From the NCBI RefSeq assembly GCF_008329585.1, contig NZ_NPKP01000001.1, forward strand, positions 992,001 to 1,056,000: a DNA stretch of 64,000 bases, in the 5' to 3' direction. A program made the position numbers and the translations under genes. Shown in pieces: positions 12,448 through 24,397 of this stretch; within the stretch, counting starts at the first letter, position 1, and each line of letters starts with the position of its first letter. The notes below the pieces were generated by a model, which was given only the letters and a program-made list of their open reading frames with translations, searched no databases and was not told where the DNA came from. The DNA comes from Mycolicibacterium sp. P9-22 (GTDB lineage Bacteria > Actinomycetota > Actinomycetes > Mycobacteriales > Mycobacteriaceae).

Positions 12448-12825
12448 ATGAACAGCGTGCAGATCGCCGATGAGACCTTTGTGTGCGCCGATCCGGCCGA
12501 TGTCGGGCGGGCGGTCGCCGACCCGGCAGGCTGGCGGCGCTGGTGGCCGGACCTGCGGCTCACGGTGGTCGAGGACCGCGGGCCGGCAGGTCAGCGCTGG
12601 ACCGTGGCCGGCGGGCTGACCGGCACCATGGAGGTCTGGCTGCAGCCCATGATGGACGGCGTCATCCTGCACTACTTCCTGCATGCCGAGCCGCCCGGTG
12701 ACCCCGCGCGGCTAGATCTGGCAAAGCTGAACCACAACCGCCGGGTGGCGGGCAAGAGGATGGCCTTCGAGATCAAGACGCGGTTGGAGGCTCAGCGGCC
12801 GGTGGGGGTCTCCCGGCTCGCCTGA
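12448..12825 (+). CDS. Conserved mycobacterial protein, probable START/SRPBCC fold (Rv2186c-like)
   Basis: A 125-aa cytoplasmic protein. The pattern ADPADVGRAVADPAGWRRWWPD near 13-32 resembles the first helix and strand of polyketide-cyclase/START domains, and TGTMEVWLQPMMDGVIL could supply later strands. The C-terminus is basic (KRMAFEIKTRLEAQR). It is followed by the clearer START protein at 12883 with similar opening logic, so the two may be paired paralogues. Ligand and function are unknown. The ATG at 12448 is the only sensible start; no strong ribosome-binding site was seen. Confidence 0.85.
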   Translation: MNSVQIADETFVCADPADVGRAVADPAGWRRWWPDLRLTVVEDRGPAGQRWTVAGGLTGTMEVWLQPMMDGVILHYFLHAEPPGDPARLDLAKLNHNRRVAGKRMAFEIKTRLEAQRPVGVSRLA

Positions 12826-12829
12826 TGCA

Positions 12830-12853
12830 CCCGGCGCTCGACAGGGCGCCGGG
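12830..12853 (+). terminator. Stem-loop after the START-like gene
   Basis: A perfect 8-base stem, CCCGGCGC (12830-12837) and GCGCCGGG (12846-12853), with an 8-base loop begins five bases after a stop codon. There is no T-tract, so it is at best a weak intrinsic terminator or an mRNA 3' end-stabilising hairpin. Confidence 0.4.
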
Positions 12854-12869
12854 CGCCCAGCGGTGAGGG

Positions 12870-12883
12870 TAGATTTCTGGGCG
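12870..12883 (+). promoter_or_regulatory. Candidate leaderless promoter of the SRPBCC gene
   Basis: TAGATT (12870-12875), then seven bases, then the GTG start at 12883. This matches the -10 to first-base spacing of a leaderless mycobacterial transcript. Confidence 0.5.
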
Positions 12884-13320
12884 TGGCGGAGAAGACGGCG
12901 CAGACGATTTACATCGAGGCTGATCCCTCGACGGTGATGGACGTGATCGCCGATATCGGTTCCTACCCGGAATGGGTGGCCGAATACAAGGAAGCCGAGG
13001 TACTCGACACCGACGGTGCGGGCAACCCGAAGACGGCCCGGCTGGTGCTGGACGCCGCGGTGCTCAAGGACACCATGGTGCTGTCCTACGACTGGCCCGC
13101 CGATCGTGAATCCGTGACCTGGACCCTGGTCTCCAGCTCCCTGCTGAAGGCATTGCAGGGCGCGTATCGGTTGTCTCCCAAGGGTTCCGGCACCGATGTG
13201 ACCTACGAGCTCTCCGTCGACCTGGTCATCCCGATGATCGGGCTGCTCAAGCGTAAGGCGGAGCGCCGGCTCACCGACACCGCGCTGAAGGACCTCAAGA
13301 AGCGAGTCGAGGTGCAGTGA
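12883..13320 (+). CDS. SRPBCC (START-like) family protein, TB16.3/Rv2185c-like
   Basis: A 145-aa START-like protein. It opens with TIYIEADPSTVMDVIADIGS, the typical first strand and helix, then YPEWVAEYKEAEVL, a central strand series and a C-terminal helix ending in KDLKKRVEVQ. Members of this fold hold hydrophobic ligands; the ligand here is unknown. The GTG at 12883 is supported by the -10 box directly upstream. The ArsA-like ATPase begins one base after its stop, so the two are very likely one transcript. Confidence 0.9.
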   Translation: MAEKTAQTIYIEADPSTVMDVIADIGSYPEWVAEYKEAEVLDTDGAGNPKTARLVLDAAVLKDTMVLSYDWPADRESVTWTLVSSSLLKALQGAYRLSPKGSGTDVTYELSVDLVIPMIGLLKRKAERRLTDTALKDLKKRVEVQ

Positions 13321-13321
13321 T

Positions 13322-14596
13322 CTGAGTGCCGAGCTTTCACCCGCGCCCGCCCGGGTCAGCCTGTTCGTCGGCAAGGGTGGGGTAGGCAAGTCCACGTTGG
13401 CAACCGCCACCGCCGTGCGTGATGCGCGCAGCGGTCTGCGGGTGCTCATCGTGTCCACCGACCAGGCCCATTCCACCGGCGACGTGCTGGGTGTCAGCAT
13501 CGTCCCGACCGGTCGGCGCGAGCCGACCCGGGTGCTGGCCGACCTGGACACCGGAGCCGGCGACGGTGGAGGTGGCTTCCTCGACGCGCTGGCGCTGGAC
13601 ACCTTGGCGCTGCTGGAGACCCGCTGGCGTGAGATCGCCGGCATCCTGGTGGAGAAGTTTCCGCGGTCCGATTTGGGAACCCTTGCCCCTGAAGAACTCT
13701 CGGCGTTTCCCGGCATCCAGGAGGTGCTCGGGCTGCACGAGGTCGGTGAGCTCGCCGACTCCGGCCGGTGGGACCACGTGGTGGTGGACTGCGCCTCGAC
13801 CGCTGACGCACTGCGGATGCTGACGCTGCCCGCGACCTTCGGCCTCTACCTGGAGCGGGCCTGGCCGCGGCACCGCCGCCTCGCGCAACCGCCCGCCGAC
13901 CTGGCCTCGGCCGCGGCGGTCAACCTGCTCGAACGGGTTGCCGACGGGACCGAGGGCCTTTCGGCACTGCTCGCCGACGCTTCGCGGGTCAGCGCGCATC
14001 TGGTGCTGACCGCCGAACGGGTGGTAGCCGCCGAGGCGACGCGCACCCTCGGCTCGCTGGCGCTGATGGGTGTGCGGGTGGCCGAGCTGCTGGTCAACCA
14101 GATTCTGGTACAAGATGATTCATTCGAGTATCGCAACCTTCCCGCGCACCCGGCGTTCGACTGGTATTCCGAGCGCATCGCCGAGCAGCAGGCGGTGCTC
14201 GACGAGCTGGACACCGCGATCGGTGACGTGAAGCTGGTGCTGGTGCCGCATCTGGCGGGGGAGCCGATCGGGCCCAAGGCGCTCGGCGAACTCCTCGATG
14301 CCGCCCGGCTGCGCGACGGATCGCCGCCACCCGGACCGCTGCGCCCCGTGGTGGACCGCGAATCCGGAACCGGCCTCGATGCGGTCTATCGGATGCGGCT
14401 AGAGTTGCCGCAGGTCGACCCCGGTGCGCTGACACTCGGCCGGGTCGACGATGACCTCATCATCGGCTCCGGTGGGATGCGGCGACGGGTTCGGTTGGCA
14501 TCGGTATTGCGGCGCTGCATCGTGATCGGCGCACAGTTTCGGGGTGGGGAGTTGACGGTGCGTTTCAGACCGGATCCGGAGGTGTGGCCGAAGTGA
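13322..14596 (+). CDS. ArsA/Get3-like P-loop ATPase, apparently initiated at CTG
   Basis: A cytoplasmic ATPase of the SIMIBI class (424 aa), comparable to Rv2184c. The deviant Walker A loop GKGGVGKST is at about 17-25 and STDQAHSTGDVLG resembles the switch region of ArsA proteins. The next usable start codon, TTG 13397, would delete the Walker A loop. The frame is closed by TGA at 13286 and has no ATG, GTG or TTG between. CTG 13322 has GAGG nine bases upstream and gives a normal N-terminus, so I take it as the start. Role and partner are unknown. Confidence 0.85.
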   Translation: MSAELSPAPARVSLFVGKGGVGKSTLATATAVRDARSGLRVLIVSTDQAHSTGDVLGVSIVPTGRREPTRVLADLDTGAGDGGGGFLDALALDTLALLETRWREIAGILVEKFPRSDLGTLAPEELSAFPGIQEVLGLHEVGELADSGRWDHVVVDCASTADALRMLTLPATFGLYLERAWPRHRRLAQPPADLASAAAVNLLERVADGTEGLSALLADASRVSAHLVLTAERVVAAEATRTLGSLALMGVRVAELLVNQILVQDDSFEYRNLPAHPAFDWYSERIAEQQAVLDELDTAIGDVKLVLVPHLAGEPIGPKALGELLDAARLRDGSPPPGPLRPVVDRESGTGLDAVYRMRLELPQVDPGALTLGRVDDDLIIGSGGMRRRVRLASVLRRCIVIGAQFRGGELTVRFRPDPEVWPK

Positions 14597-14949
14597 CCGG
14601 CGAGCACTCGGACATCCCGCCCGAACTGCGGCAACTGGCCCAGGCCATCCTCGACAAACTCGATCCGGCGGTGCGGCTGGCGGCGGCGCGGGCCAGTGCC
14701 GAAGGGGCCGGACCCGGTCCGTGCCAGCAGGTGTGGTGCCCGGTGTGCGCGCTCGCCGCACTGGTGAACGGCGAACAGCATCCGCTGCTGTCGGTGGTCG
14801 CCGAGCACAGCGTGGCGCTGTTGACGGTCATCCGTGCGATGGTCGGTGACCAGGAGCCGCCGCCACCTCCACCACCGCCGGCCGACGGCGACCGCCCACC
14901 GAACGGATTCGGCCGCTACGAGCAGATCCCGGTGACGTTGGACGACTGA
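14593..14949 (+). CDS. Small cytoplasmic protein with Cys cluster and Pro-rich tail (Rv2183c-like)
   Basis: A 118-aa protein of unknown function. It has a CQQVWCPVCALAAL segment (about 47-60), suggesting a metal site or disulfide, and a run of prolines near 93-101. The GTG at 14593 overlaps the preceding stop as GTGA and has GGAGG ten bases upstream; a second GTG at 14584 is too close to that site. The overlap indicates coupling to the ArsA-like ATPase. Confidence 0.82.
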   Translation: MTGEHSDIPPELRQLAQAILDKLDPAVRLAAARASAEGAGPGPCQQVWCPVCALAALVNGEQHPLLSVVAEHSVALLTVIRAMVGDQEPPPPPPPPADGDRPPNGFGRYEQIPVTLDD

Positions 14950-15039
14950 CACAGCACATGTGGTCGCACTCACCGACCCTGGGTAGAGTTGACCCGTCCG
15001 GCCCGGTTCTCGGTACCCGGCGCCGCTGCAGGAGGGTCC

Positions 15040-15756
15040 ATGTTTTTCTGGTTCTACAAGTACATCTTGATGGGCCCGTTGCTGTCTCTGCTGGGCCGGC
15101 CGAAAGTGCAAGGCCTGGAATATGTTCCGGACTCCGGCGCGGTGATCCTGGCCAGTAATCACCTGGCCGTCGCGGACAGCTTCTACCTGCCGCTGGTATT
15201 GAAACGTCGCATCACCTTCCTGGCTAAGGCCGAGTACTTCACCGGCACCGGTCTGAAGGGCAAGCTGACCAAGTTCTTCTACACCTCGACCGGCCAGGTG
15301 CCGATCGACCGGACCGATGCGGACTCCGCGCACGCTGCGCTGACGACGGCACAGCGAATCCTCGGCCAGGGCAAGTTGCTCGGCATGTACCCCGAGGGCA
15401 CCCGCTCACCGGACGGCCGGCTGTACAAGGGCAAGACCGGGCTGGCCAGGGTCGCCCTGGAGAGTGGCATCCCGGTCATTCCCGTCGCGATGATCGGGAC
15501 CGACATCGTCAATCCGCCCGGCAGCAAGATGTGGCACTTCGGCCGCGTCGAGGTCCGGTTCGGCAAGCCGATGGATTTCAGCAGGTTCGAGGGACTGGCC
15601 GGCAACAGGTTCATCGAGCGCGCCGTCATCGACGAGGTGATGTACGAGCTGATGCAGCTGTCCGGTCAGGAGTACGTCGACCTGTACGCCGCCGATCTCA
15701 AGCTGCAGGCCGAAGAAGCCAAGGCTCCGGCCGAGGTCACCGCGAAGGCCGGTTAG
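15040..15756 (+). CDS. 1-acyl-sn-glycerol-3-phosphate acyltransferase (PlsC family)
   Basis: Membrane-associated acyltransferase (238 aa) of the PlsC/LPLAT family, transferring an acyl chain to lysophosphatidate or a related lipid. It has an N-terminal hydrophobic segment, the catalytic NHxxxxD motif in [13 protein letters not shown], block [12 protein letters not shown], block [13 protein letters not shown] and block [13 protein letters not shown]. The ATG at 15040 has a close GGAGGG; a TAGAGT at 14984-14989 may be the -10. Its stop overlaps that of the convergent mannosyltransferase. It corresponds to Rv2182c; the exact acceptor is not predictable. Confidence 0.92.
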   Translation: MFFWFYKYILMGPLLSLLGRPKVQGLEYVPDSGAVILASNHLAVADSFYLPLVLKRRITFLAKAEYFTGTGLKGKLTKFFYTSTGQVPIDRTDADSAHAALTTAQRILGQGKLLGMYPEGTRSPDGRLYKGKTGLARVALESGIPVIPVAMIGTDIVNPPGSKMWHFGRVEVRFGKPMDFSRFEGLAGNRFIERAVIDEVMYELMQLSGQEYVDLYAADLKLQAEEAKAPAEVTAKAG

Positions 15757-17042
15757 GTCATCTTCGCCGCGGGCAGCGGGTCGGCGGGCTGTTCGCCCTC
15801 GACCGTGGCCCGGGCCGCGGGCACGGTGCCCGCCGCGATGATCACCGCCAGCGCCCACCAGAGGTAGGAGCCACCGGCCAATCGCCGCCACAGCGAGGCC
15901 GCGGTCTCCTGATGCTCGGGCATCAGGGTGATCGGCGTCCAGATCGTCAGCGCCAGACCCGCCAGGCCGACCAGCGTCAGCGCCACGTGGTGACGCCGCA
16001 GCCCGACCACCACGGTGACCACCACGGTGGGCAGCGCCCACACCCAGTGATGCGACCACGACACCGGGGACACCACGAGGCCGAACATCGCCACACAGAT
16101 CACGGCCAGTACGGCCTCGTCGCTCTCGCCACCGGCCCGCAGCAGCCGCAGCACCGCCCACACGGTCAGCGCCAGCACCGCGAAACACAGCGCCACCCAC
16201 AACCCGAAGCGCGCATCCTCGCCGGCGCCGAGCCGGGCCAGCATGCCGGAGATGTTCTGGTTGGTGTTCAGCGTCGCGGACCCGATGCGATCGGTGTCGC
16301 GCAGTGTCTCGAACCAGTACACCCAGGAGTCACGCCAGGCCAGTGCGAACCCGAGCAAGGTGGCCGCCACCGCCGAGGCCATGGTGACCAGCAGCGCGCG
16401 CACATCGCGGCGCAGCAGGAAGTACAGCAGGAAGACCGCCGGGGTCAGCTTCACTGCGATGGCCAGTCCCAACAGCAGACCGCGTGGCCACGGCGCGCGG
16501 CGCGGCACACAGTCGGCGATCACCAGCGTCATCAGCACCACGTTGATCTGGCCGAACTCGAAGTTGGCCCGGATGGGTTCGACGAAGACCACCGCAGGCG
16601 CCACCAGGGCGGCGGCCAGCCAGCCGCGCCGCGCCCAGGCCGGCGCCCGCAACGAGGAGGTCTGCCACACCTGCAGCCGGGTCAGCACGATATGGGTGGA
16701 GACGATCAACAAGACCAGGGTGGTCAGGGTGATCGCGGCGCTGGCCACGGGCAGCGGCAGCCAGGCGAACGGGGAGAACGCGACGGCGGCCAGCGGCGGA
16801 TAGGTGAAGGGCAGGTCCAGCCCGGCCTGGGTCTGGAAGACGGTGGCGTCGTTGTAGAGCTCGGTGCCGTCCAGCCAGGCACGTCCGCCCATCCGGTAGA
16901 CGTCGATGTCGATGCGGTAGATGTCGTGCCCGAGCAGTCGCCAAGCGGCCCAGCCGAGCATCGCCAGAGTGGCCAGCTGGAACAGCCGCCACAGTATGGA
17001 CAGCCGCCCAGCAGGCCCGACGGGCGTCCACCGATTCCTCAT
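15753..17042 (-). CDS. mptC: Alpha-1,2-mannosyltransferase (GT-C, LM/LAM branching; Rv2181-like)
   Basis: Polytopic membrane mannosyltransferase (429 aa, about 10 or more helices) that uses polyprenyl-phosphate-mannose to add single mannose branches on lipomannan/lipoarabinomannan. An acidic pair in the first external loop ([15 protein letters not shown], about 44-58) is the usual GT-C catalytic site, followed by [17 protein letters not shown], a GT87-family feature. The ATG at 17042 gives a length close to the M. tuberculosis protein; an in-frame start 15 codons upstream is possible. The assignment rests on remembered synteny with Rv2181 and the GT87 pattern. Confidence 0.85.
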   Translation of the reverse strand: MRNRWTPVGPAGRLSILWRLFQLATLAMLGWAAWRLLGHDIYRIDIDVYRMGGRAWLDGTELYNDATVFQTQAGLDLPFTYPPLAAVAFSPFAWLPLPVASAAITLTTLVLLIVSTHIVLTRLQVWQTSSLRAPAWARRGWLAAALVAPAVVFVEPIRANFEFGQINVVLMTLVIADCVPRRAPWPRGLLLGLAIAVKLTPAVFLLYFLLRRDVRALLVTMASAVAATLLGFALAWRDSWVYWFETLRDTDRIGSATLNTNQNISGMLARLGAGEDARFGLWVALCFAVLALTVWAVLRLLRAGGESDEAVLAVICVAMFGLVVSPVSWSHHWVWALPTVVVTVVVGLRRHHVALTLVGLAGLALTIWTPITLMPEHQETAASLWRRLAGGSYLWWALAVIIAAGTVPAARATVEGEQPADPLPAAKMT

Positions 17043-17124
17043 TTCGCCGACCAGCCTATCGGGGGACGGACAGGCGATGGAGGGCACACGGTGGCCGATG
17101 GCCCGGAGTGGGTGTTGACCGGCG

Positions 17125-17138
17125 TATCTTCTCGACCG
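17125..17138 (+). promoter_or_regulatory. Candidate leaderless promoter
   Basis: TATCTT (17125-17130), seven bases, then GTG 17138. The spacing selects this GTG over another in-frame GTG at 17108. Confidence 0.45.
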
Positions 17139-18001
17139 TGCATCTGAACGTCCAGTTGGACTTCATCACCGGGGACCGCCTGCCACTACTGTGCTGCCTG
17201 ATCGCTTTCATCCTGACGTTCTTCGTGACCCGTCTCATCGTCCGTTACATCCGCAGCCACCCGGGCACCGACGCGCCGCGCAAATGGTGGCAGCCGCGCA
17301 ACATGTCCGTCGGCAGTGGCGTTCACCTGCATCACGTGGTGATCGGGGTCGTGCTGGTGATGGTGTCCGGGGTGGCCATGGTGACGTTGGCGGTCAGCGG
17401 GGGAGTCGCGGAGTTCACGGTTGCCGCAGTCTTTTTCGGTGTCGGGGCTGCCCTCGTGCTCGACGAGTTCGCGCTCATCCTGCACCTGCAGGACGTGTAC
17501 TGGGCCGAGGACGGCCGCACCTCGGTGGACGCGGTGTTCGTCGCGATCGCCGTCGCGGGCCTGCTGATCCTCGGCTTCAACCCGCTGTCCTTCTTCGATA
17601 TCAACATCTGGCGGGCCGATGACACCCTGGCTGCCAGGGTCCTCGTCGTCGCGCTGGCGGTGCTGACGCTGGCGCTCGCGGTGGTGGTGCTGCTCAAGGG
17701 CAAGGTGTGGACGGGTCTGGTGGGCATGTTCATCACCCCGCTGCTGTTCATCGGTGCCATCCGGCTCTCCCGGCCGCACGCACCGTGGGCCCGCTGGCGT
17801 TATACGACGCGACCCCGCAAGATGCACAAGGCGCTGGAACGGGAACGCAGGTTGCGCCGGCCGGTGGTGCAGGCGAAGTTGTGGGTGCAGCATGTGGTCG
17901 CGGGCGAACCGCACTTCCCCGACGATGCCAAGGTCAACGAGGAACTGGACCGCGAGATCCATGCCGCGCCGGCGCCCGCCCCCAGTCAGGGAGTTGTGTG
18001 A
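17138..18001 (+). CDS. Conserved polytopic membrane protein (Rv2180c-like)
   Basis: A 287-aa integral membrane protein of unknown function. It has six or seven hydrophobic segments, starting with [19 protein letters not shown], then [19 protein letters not shown], an acidic [16 protein letters not shown] loop between helices, and a basic cytoplasmic tail from about 225. The histidine-rich HLHHVV turn and the [11 protein letters not shown] stretch are the most distinctive features. The start is GTG 17138 on promoter grounds. It is followed after three bases by the exoribonuclease gene. Confidence 0.85.
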   Translation: MHLNVQLDFITGDRLPLLCCLIAFILTFFVTRLIVRYIRSHPGTDAPRKWWQPRNMSVGSGVHLHHVVIGVVLVMVSGVAMVTLAVSGGVAEFTVAAVFFGVGAALVLDEFALILHLQDVYWAEDGRTSVDAVFVAIAVAGLLILGFNPLSFFDINIWRADDTLAARVLVVALAVLTLALAVVVLLKGKVWTGLVGMFITPLLFIGAIRLSRPHAPWARWRYTTRPRKMHKALERERRLRRPVVQAKLWVQHVVAGEPHFPDDAKVNEELDREIHAAPAPAPSQGVV

Positions 18002-18004
18002 TAC

Positions 18005-19934
<1,930 letters not shown>

Positions 19935-19969
19935 GGTTCGGTGGGCTGGAGCGAAGCGCGACCCGGGGA

Positions 19970-21217
19970 TCAGATCAGATTCGGCAGGTTGTTGCCCAGC
20001 GTCCAGGCGCCCATCGCCAGCAGTCCGGCCAGCACGAGCACGATGACCACCCAGGCCGTCAGTACCCGTTTGCTGCGCTGCCGGGCCCAATGGAACTGCT
20101 CGAGATCGATACCGGCGAATTGTCCTGTGACGGGTTGATATTCGACCTCGTCATGCCGTGAATCGGGCAGAGGCAGCTCGGCCGGCGTGAAGACCCGGGT
20201 GTCACGACGGGGATCCGGCGGGCGCACGTCGGCGGTGCCGACATGCGGATGCCGGTCGGTGCTGCGGTCCTGCAGTACCCGGCTGTGAAACGCGGTGGCG
20301 GCGCGGTGCTGGGCCGACTGCTTCGGCGCCGGGACCCGGAAGGCGGGCAGCCCGAGTTCGTCGACCACGTCGGCCAGCGCGTCGCCGAGTTCGGCGGCGT
20401 CGGCGAACCGGGCGGCCGGATCACGGTCGGTGGCCCGGCCGATCAGCGCGTCGAACTGCGCGGGTACCCCGGCGATCGCCGAACTCGGCGGTGGCACATC
20501 GTTGTCCATGCGCTGGTAGGCCACCGACAGCGCGGTGTCCCCGGTGAACGGGGTGCGCCCGGTGAGCAGTTCGTAGGCCAGGATGCCCACCGCGTACACA
20601 TCGCTGCGCGGGTCCGAATCGCCGGAGCCGACCTGTTCGGGGGACAGATAGGCGGCGGTGCCGAGGATGACGCTGGTCGAGGTGATCCCGGCCTCGGCGA
20701 CGGCCCGCACCAGACCGAAGTCGGCGATCTTGACCTCGCCGTCGTCGGAGATGAGCACGTTCTCCGGTTTCACGTCGCGGTGCACCAGCCCCGCCGCGTG
20801 TGCGACGGCCAGGCCGTTGCAGATCGGCGTCAGCACCGCGGCGACCGCGTGCGGCGGCATCGGCCCGCGTTCGCGCAGCAGTTCGCGCAGGGTGCCCCCG
20901 TCGATCAGTTCCATCACCAGAAACGGCGGCTCGTCGCCGGGGGATCCGCCTCCCTGGTCGTACACGGCCACCAGGCCGTCGCCCTTCAGCCGGGCCACCG
21001 CCTTGGCTTCGCGCTGGAAGCGGGTGAGGAACTGGACGTCACCGGAATACCGCGAGTCCATGACCTTGAGCGCGACCGGGCGGTCCAGCCGGGTGTCCAG
21101 GCCGCGGTACACCGTCGACATCCCGCCGGTGGCGATCACGGCCTCCACGCGGTAGCGCCCCTCCAGCGCGGTGCCGATGAGCGGGTCGGCTCGCTGGTAG
21201 GTCTCCATCGAAGTCAT
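19970..21217 (-). CDS. pknL: Serine/threonine protein kinase PknL
   Basis: Membrane-anchored Hanks-type kinase (415 aa). The kinase domain (about 20-285) shows the glycine loop IATGGMSTVYRG, Lys51 in VALKV, catalytic HRDVKPEN, DFG in IADFGLVRA, the TSTSVILGTAAYLSPE activation segment and DVYAVGILAYELLTG. A juxtamembrane linker precedes one helix near 387-410; only a few residues follow, so there is no external sensor domain. ATG 21217 was chosen; ATG 21208 is possible. It is divergent from its known M. tuberculosis substrate Rv2175c across 37 bases. Confidence 0.95.
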   Translation of the reverse strand: MTSMETYQRADPLIGTALEGRYRVEAVIATGGMSTVYRGLDTRLDRPVALKVMDSRYSGDVQFLTRFQREAKAVARLKGDGLVAVYDQGGGSPGDEPPFLVMELIDGGTLRELLRERGPMPPHAVAAVLTPICNGLAVAHAAGLVHRDVKPENVLISDDGEVKIADFGLVRAVAEAGITSTSVILGTAAYLSPEQVGSGDSDPRSDVYAVGILAYELLTGRTPFTGDTALSVAYQRMDNDVPPPSSAIAGVPAQFDALIGRATDRDPAARFADAAELGDALADVVDELGLPAFRVPAPKQSAQHRAATAFHSRVLQDRSTDRHPHVGTADVRPPDPRRDTRVFTPAELPLPDSRHDEVEYQPVTGQFAGIDLEQFHWARQRSKRVLTAWVVIVLVLAGLLAMGAWTLGNNLPNLI

Positions 21218-21241
21218 GGTACGGATCTCGGTGACTCCGCT

Positions 21242-21255
21242 TAGAATCTGTGCGG
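21242..21255 (+). promoter_or_regulatory. Candidate leaderless promoter of the Rv2175c-like gene
   Basis: TAGAAT (21242-21247), seven bases, then GTG 21255, inside a 37-base divergent gap shared with pknL. Confidence 0.55.
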
Positions 21256-21656
21256 TGAGCATCCCGGCGGCCCAAGACATCCTCGACCCCGACGAAACCG
21301 TCCTCGAACTGGCCGAGGTGTCGAGGCTTCTCGGCGTCTCGGTCACCAAGGTGCATCAGCATCTGCGCGACGGTCACCTGATGGCGGTGCGCCGCAACGG
21401 CTCACTTGTCGTGCCGAAGGTGTTCTTCGACGAGAAGGGCACCGTGGTCAAGCCCCTTCCGGGGCTGCTCGTCGTCCTGAAGGACGGCGGTTTCGACGTC
21501 ACCGAGGCGATGCGCTGGCTGTTCACCCCGGATCCGTCGCTGACGGTGAGCCGCGATGGCAGCACCGATCGCCAGGAGAACGCCAGGCCGGTGGACGCGT
21601 TGCGTTCCCACCAGGCCCGCGAGGTGCTACGGCGCGCGCAGGCGATGGCCTACTGA
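21255..21656 (+). CDS. Winged-helix DNA-binding protein, PknL substrate homologue (Rv2175c-like)
   Basis: A 133-aa DNA-binding protein. ELAEVSRLLGVSVTKVHQHLRDGHL (about 21-45) is a MerR-like helix-turn-helix, followed by a wing strand pair and MRWLFTPDPSLTVSRDGS; the C-terminal helix ends in QAREVLRRAQAMAY. In M. tuberculosis Rv2175c is phosphorylated by PknL on its N-terminus, which lowers DNA binding. The N-terminus here is shorter if GTG 21255 is used, and its only candidate phosphosite before the helix is Ser2. It has a 7-base convergent overlap with mptA. Confidence 0.93.
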   Translation: MSIPAAQDILDPDETVLELAEVSRLLGVSVTKVHQHLRDGHLMAVRRNGSLVVPKVFFDEKGTVVKPLPGLLVVLKDGGFDVTEAMRWLFTPDPSLTVSRDGSTDRQENARPVDALRSHQAREVLRRAQAMAY

Positions 21657-23164
21657 CCGGACGCCGGTTGTTGCTCGGGAGCCCGGGACAGCGAATACCA
21701 GGCCGCCACCGCACACGCGGTGGCCAGGATGACGTGGATCCACGAGTACATGCCGTGCGAGCCGTCGGGTTTGAAGATCACCATGATCCACGTCGAGAAG
21801 CCGGCGATCAGGGCGATCGCGGCGCGGCTCTGCCACAGCGTGGACAGCACCGCCAGCGGCCAGGTGTAGTACCAGGGCAGCGCGGCGGGCACGAACAGCA
21901 CCACCACGCCGAGCGCCAGCGTGATCCCGGTCAGCGCGTCGCGGTCGGTGTGCCGGAAACGCCACCACAGCAACGGAAGTGAGATCGCGATGGTCGCGAT
22001 ACCGATGATGCGGGTGACTTCCAGCACGGCGTAGAAGTTGACCGGCATCAGCAGTCCGCCGATCGCGTTGATCAGGTTCGCCGCCGCGGTGGGCAGGGTC
22101 AGCCAGTTGATGATCTTCACAGAACCGGCCAGTGCCGTCAGCCAACCCAGGCCGACCCCGGCCAGCAGGGACAGCACGGCGAACACCGCTCCGAAGATCG
22201 CCACCGACGCCGCGGTGGCGAACGCGAAGGCCGGCACCGGGCGGTAGCCGCGGGTGTCGCGCAGTCGCCGCATCCACACCCACACCATGAACGGCAGGGC
22301 GATCCCCGCGGTCGCCTTGACCGCGACCGCGGTGGCGATGAAACCCACCCCGATGATCGGCCTGCCGCCGAATGTCAGCGCGATCGCGGCCATCATCAGC
22401 CCGACCATCAGCATCTCGTTGTGCACGCCGCCCATCAGGTGAATGATCACCAGCGGATTCAGCACGCAGATCCACAGTGCCGCAGCAGAGTTGGCGCCGA
22501 TATGGCGGGCGATCCGGGGTGTCGCCCAGATCAGCAGGGCCAGCCCCGGCAGCATGCACAGCCGCAGCAGCATGGTGCCCTCGACGACGTTGTTGCCGAC
22601 GATCATGGTGACGAACTTGGCGATCAGGATGAATGCCGGGCCGTACGGGGCGGTGGTGGTGGTCCAGATCGGGCTCACATCGTCGAGCAGCGAGTTCGGA
22701 TTCTCGATCGGACCCACCACATACGGGTCGAAACCGTCCCGCAGCAGCGCGCCCTGCGCCAGATAGGAATAGGTGTCGCGGCTGAACACCGGCGCACTCA
22801 ACAACAGCGGCGCCAACCAGAACCCGGTGGTCGCCAGCATCGTGTACTGGGTCGCGGTGCGATCGACCACGCGCCGGCCCAGCCACATCCAGGCCAGCAA
22901 CATCAGCGCGACGCCGCCCCACAGCAGGATCGAGGACAGCACCAGCCCGTGGCCGAAACGCAGCCAGGACATGTGCAGCGACTCCAGCAGCGGATCGTGC
23001 AGGCGGGTGCTGCCGGCCCCGAGGCCGCCCGCGGTGATCAGCGCCGCGCCCAGAAAGCCCAGCCGTGCCGGCCGCGCCTCCGGCGATGCCGCGAAAACCA
23101 GCAGCCGGGAAAGTTGCTTGCCCAGACCACTTCTCGTGGACTCGACCGATACCGGGGTGGTCAT
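21650..23164 (-). CDS. mptA: Alpha-1,6-mannosyltransferase MptA
   Basis: GT-C membrane mannosyltransferase (504 aa, about 13 helices) that extends the alpha-1,6-mannan core of lipomannan using polyprenyl-phosphate-mannose. After a cytoplasmic N-terminus, the first large external loop has FSRDTYSYLAQGALLRDGFDP (Asp/Tyr catalytic region, about 125-145) and NPNSLLDDVSPIWTTTTAPYG, both typical of the MptA/MptB family. It lies beside idsA2, which makes polyprenyl precursors, and the two genes are four bases apart on the same strand, so they are probably one operon. Confidence 0.93.
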   Translation of the reverse strand: MTTPVSVESTRSGLGKQLSRLLVFAASPEARPARLGFLGAALITAGGLGAGSTRLHDPLLESLHMSWLRFGHGLVLSSILLWGGVALMLLAWMWLGRRVVDRTATQYTMLATTGFWLAPLLLSAPVFSRDTYSYLAQGALLRDGFDPYVVGPIENPNSLLDDVSPIWTTTTAPYGPAFILIAKFVTMIVGNNVVEGTMLLRLCMLPGLALLIWATPRIARHIGANSAAALWICVLNPLVIIHLMGGVHNEMLMVGLMMAAIALTFGGRPIIGVGFIATAVAVKATAGIALPFMVWVWMRRLRDTRGYRPVPAFAFATAASVAIFGAVFAVLSLLAGVGLGWLTALAGSVKIINWLTLPTAAANLINAIGGLLMPVNFYAVLEVTRIIGIATIAISLPLLWWRFRHTDRDALTGITLALGVVVLFVPAALPWYYTWPLAVLSTLWQSRAAIALIAGFSTWIMVIFKPDGSHGMYSWIHVILATACAVAAWYSLSRAPEQQPASGQ

Positions 23165-23168
23165 CTCC

Positions 23169-24302
<1,134 letters not shown>

Positions 24303-24397
24303 TCAGCGTAGAGCGTCGCCGGTGTGTCATGGGAGTCAGGCGCGCTTACCACTAAGCAATCATGCTGTCGTCGTGTCAAATGTGCGCGGTGGCCGGA

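Noticed and set aside
15531..17147. A 538-codon plus-strand frame across the mannosyltransferase
   Set aside because: Overlaps the plsC-like gene out of frame and then runs antisense to a clear membrane enzyme; His/Gln/Arg-rich, no homology seen.
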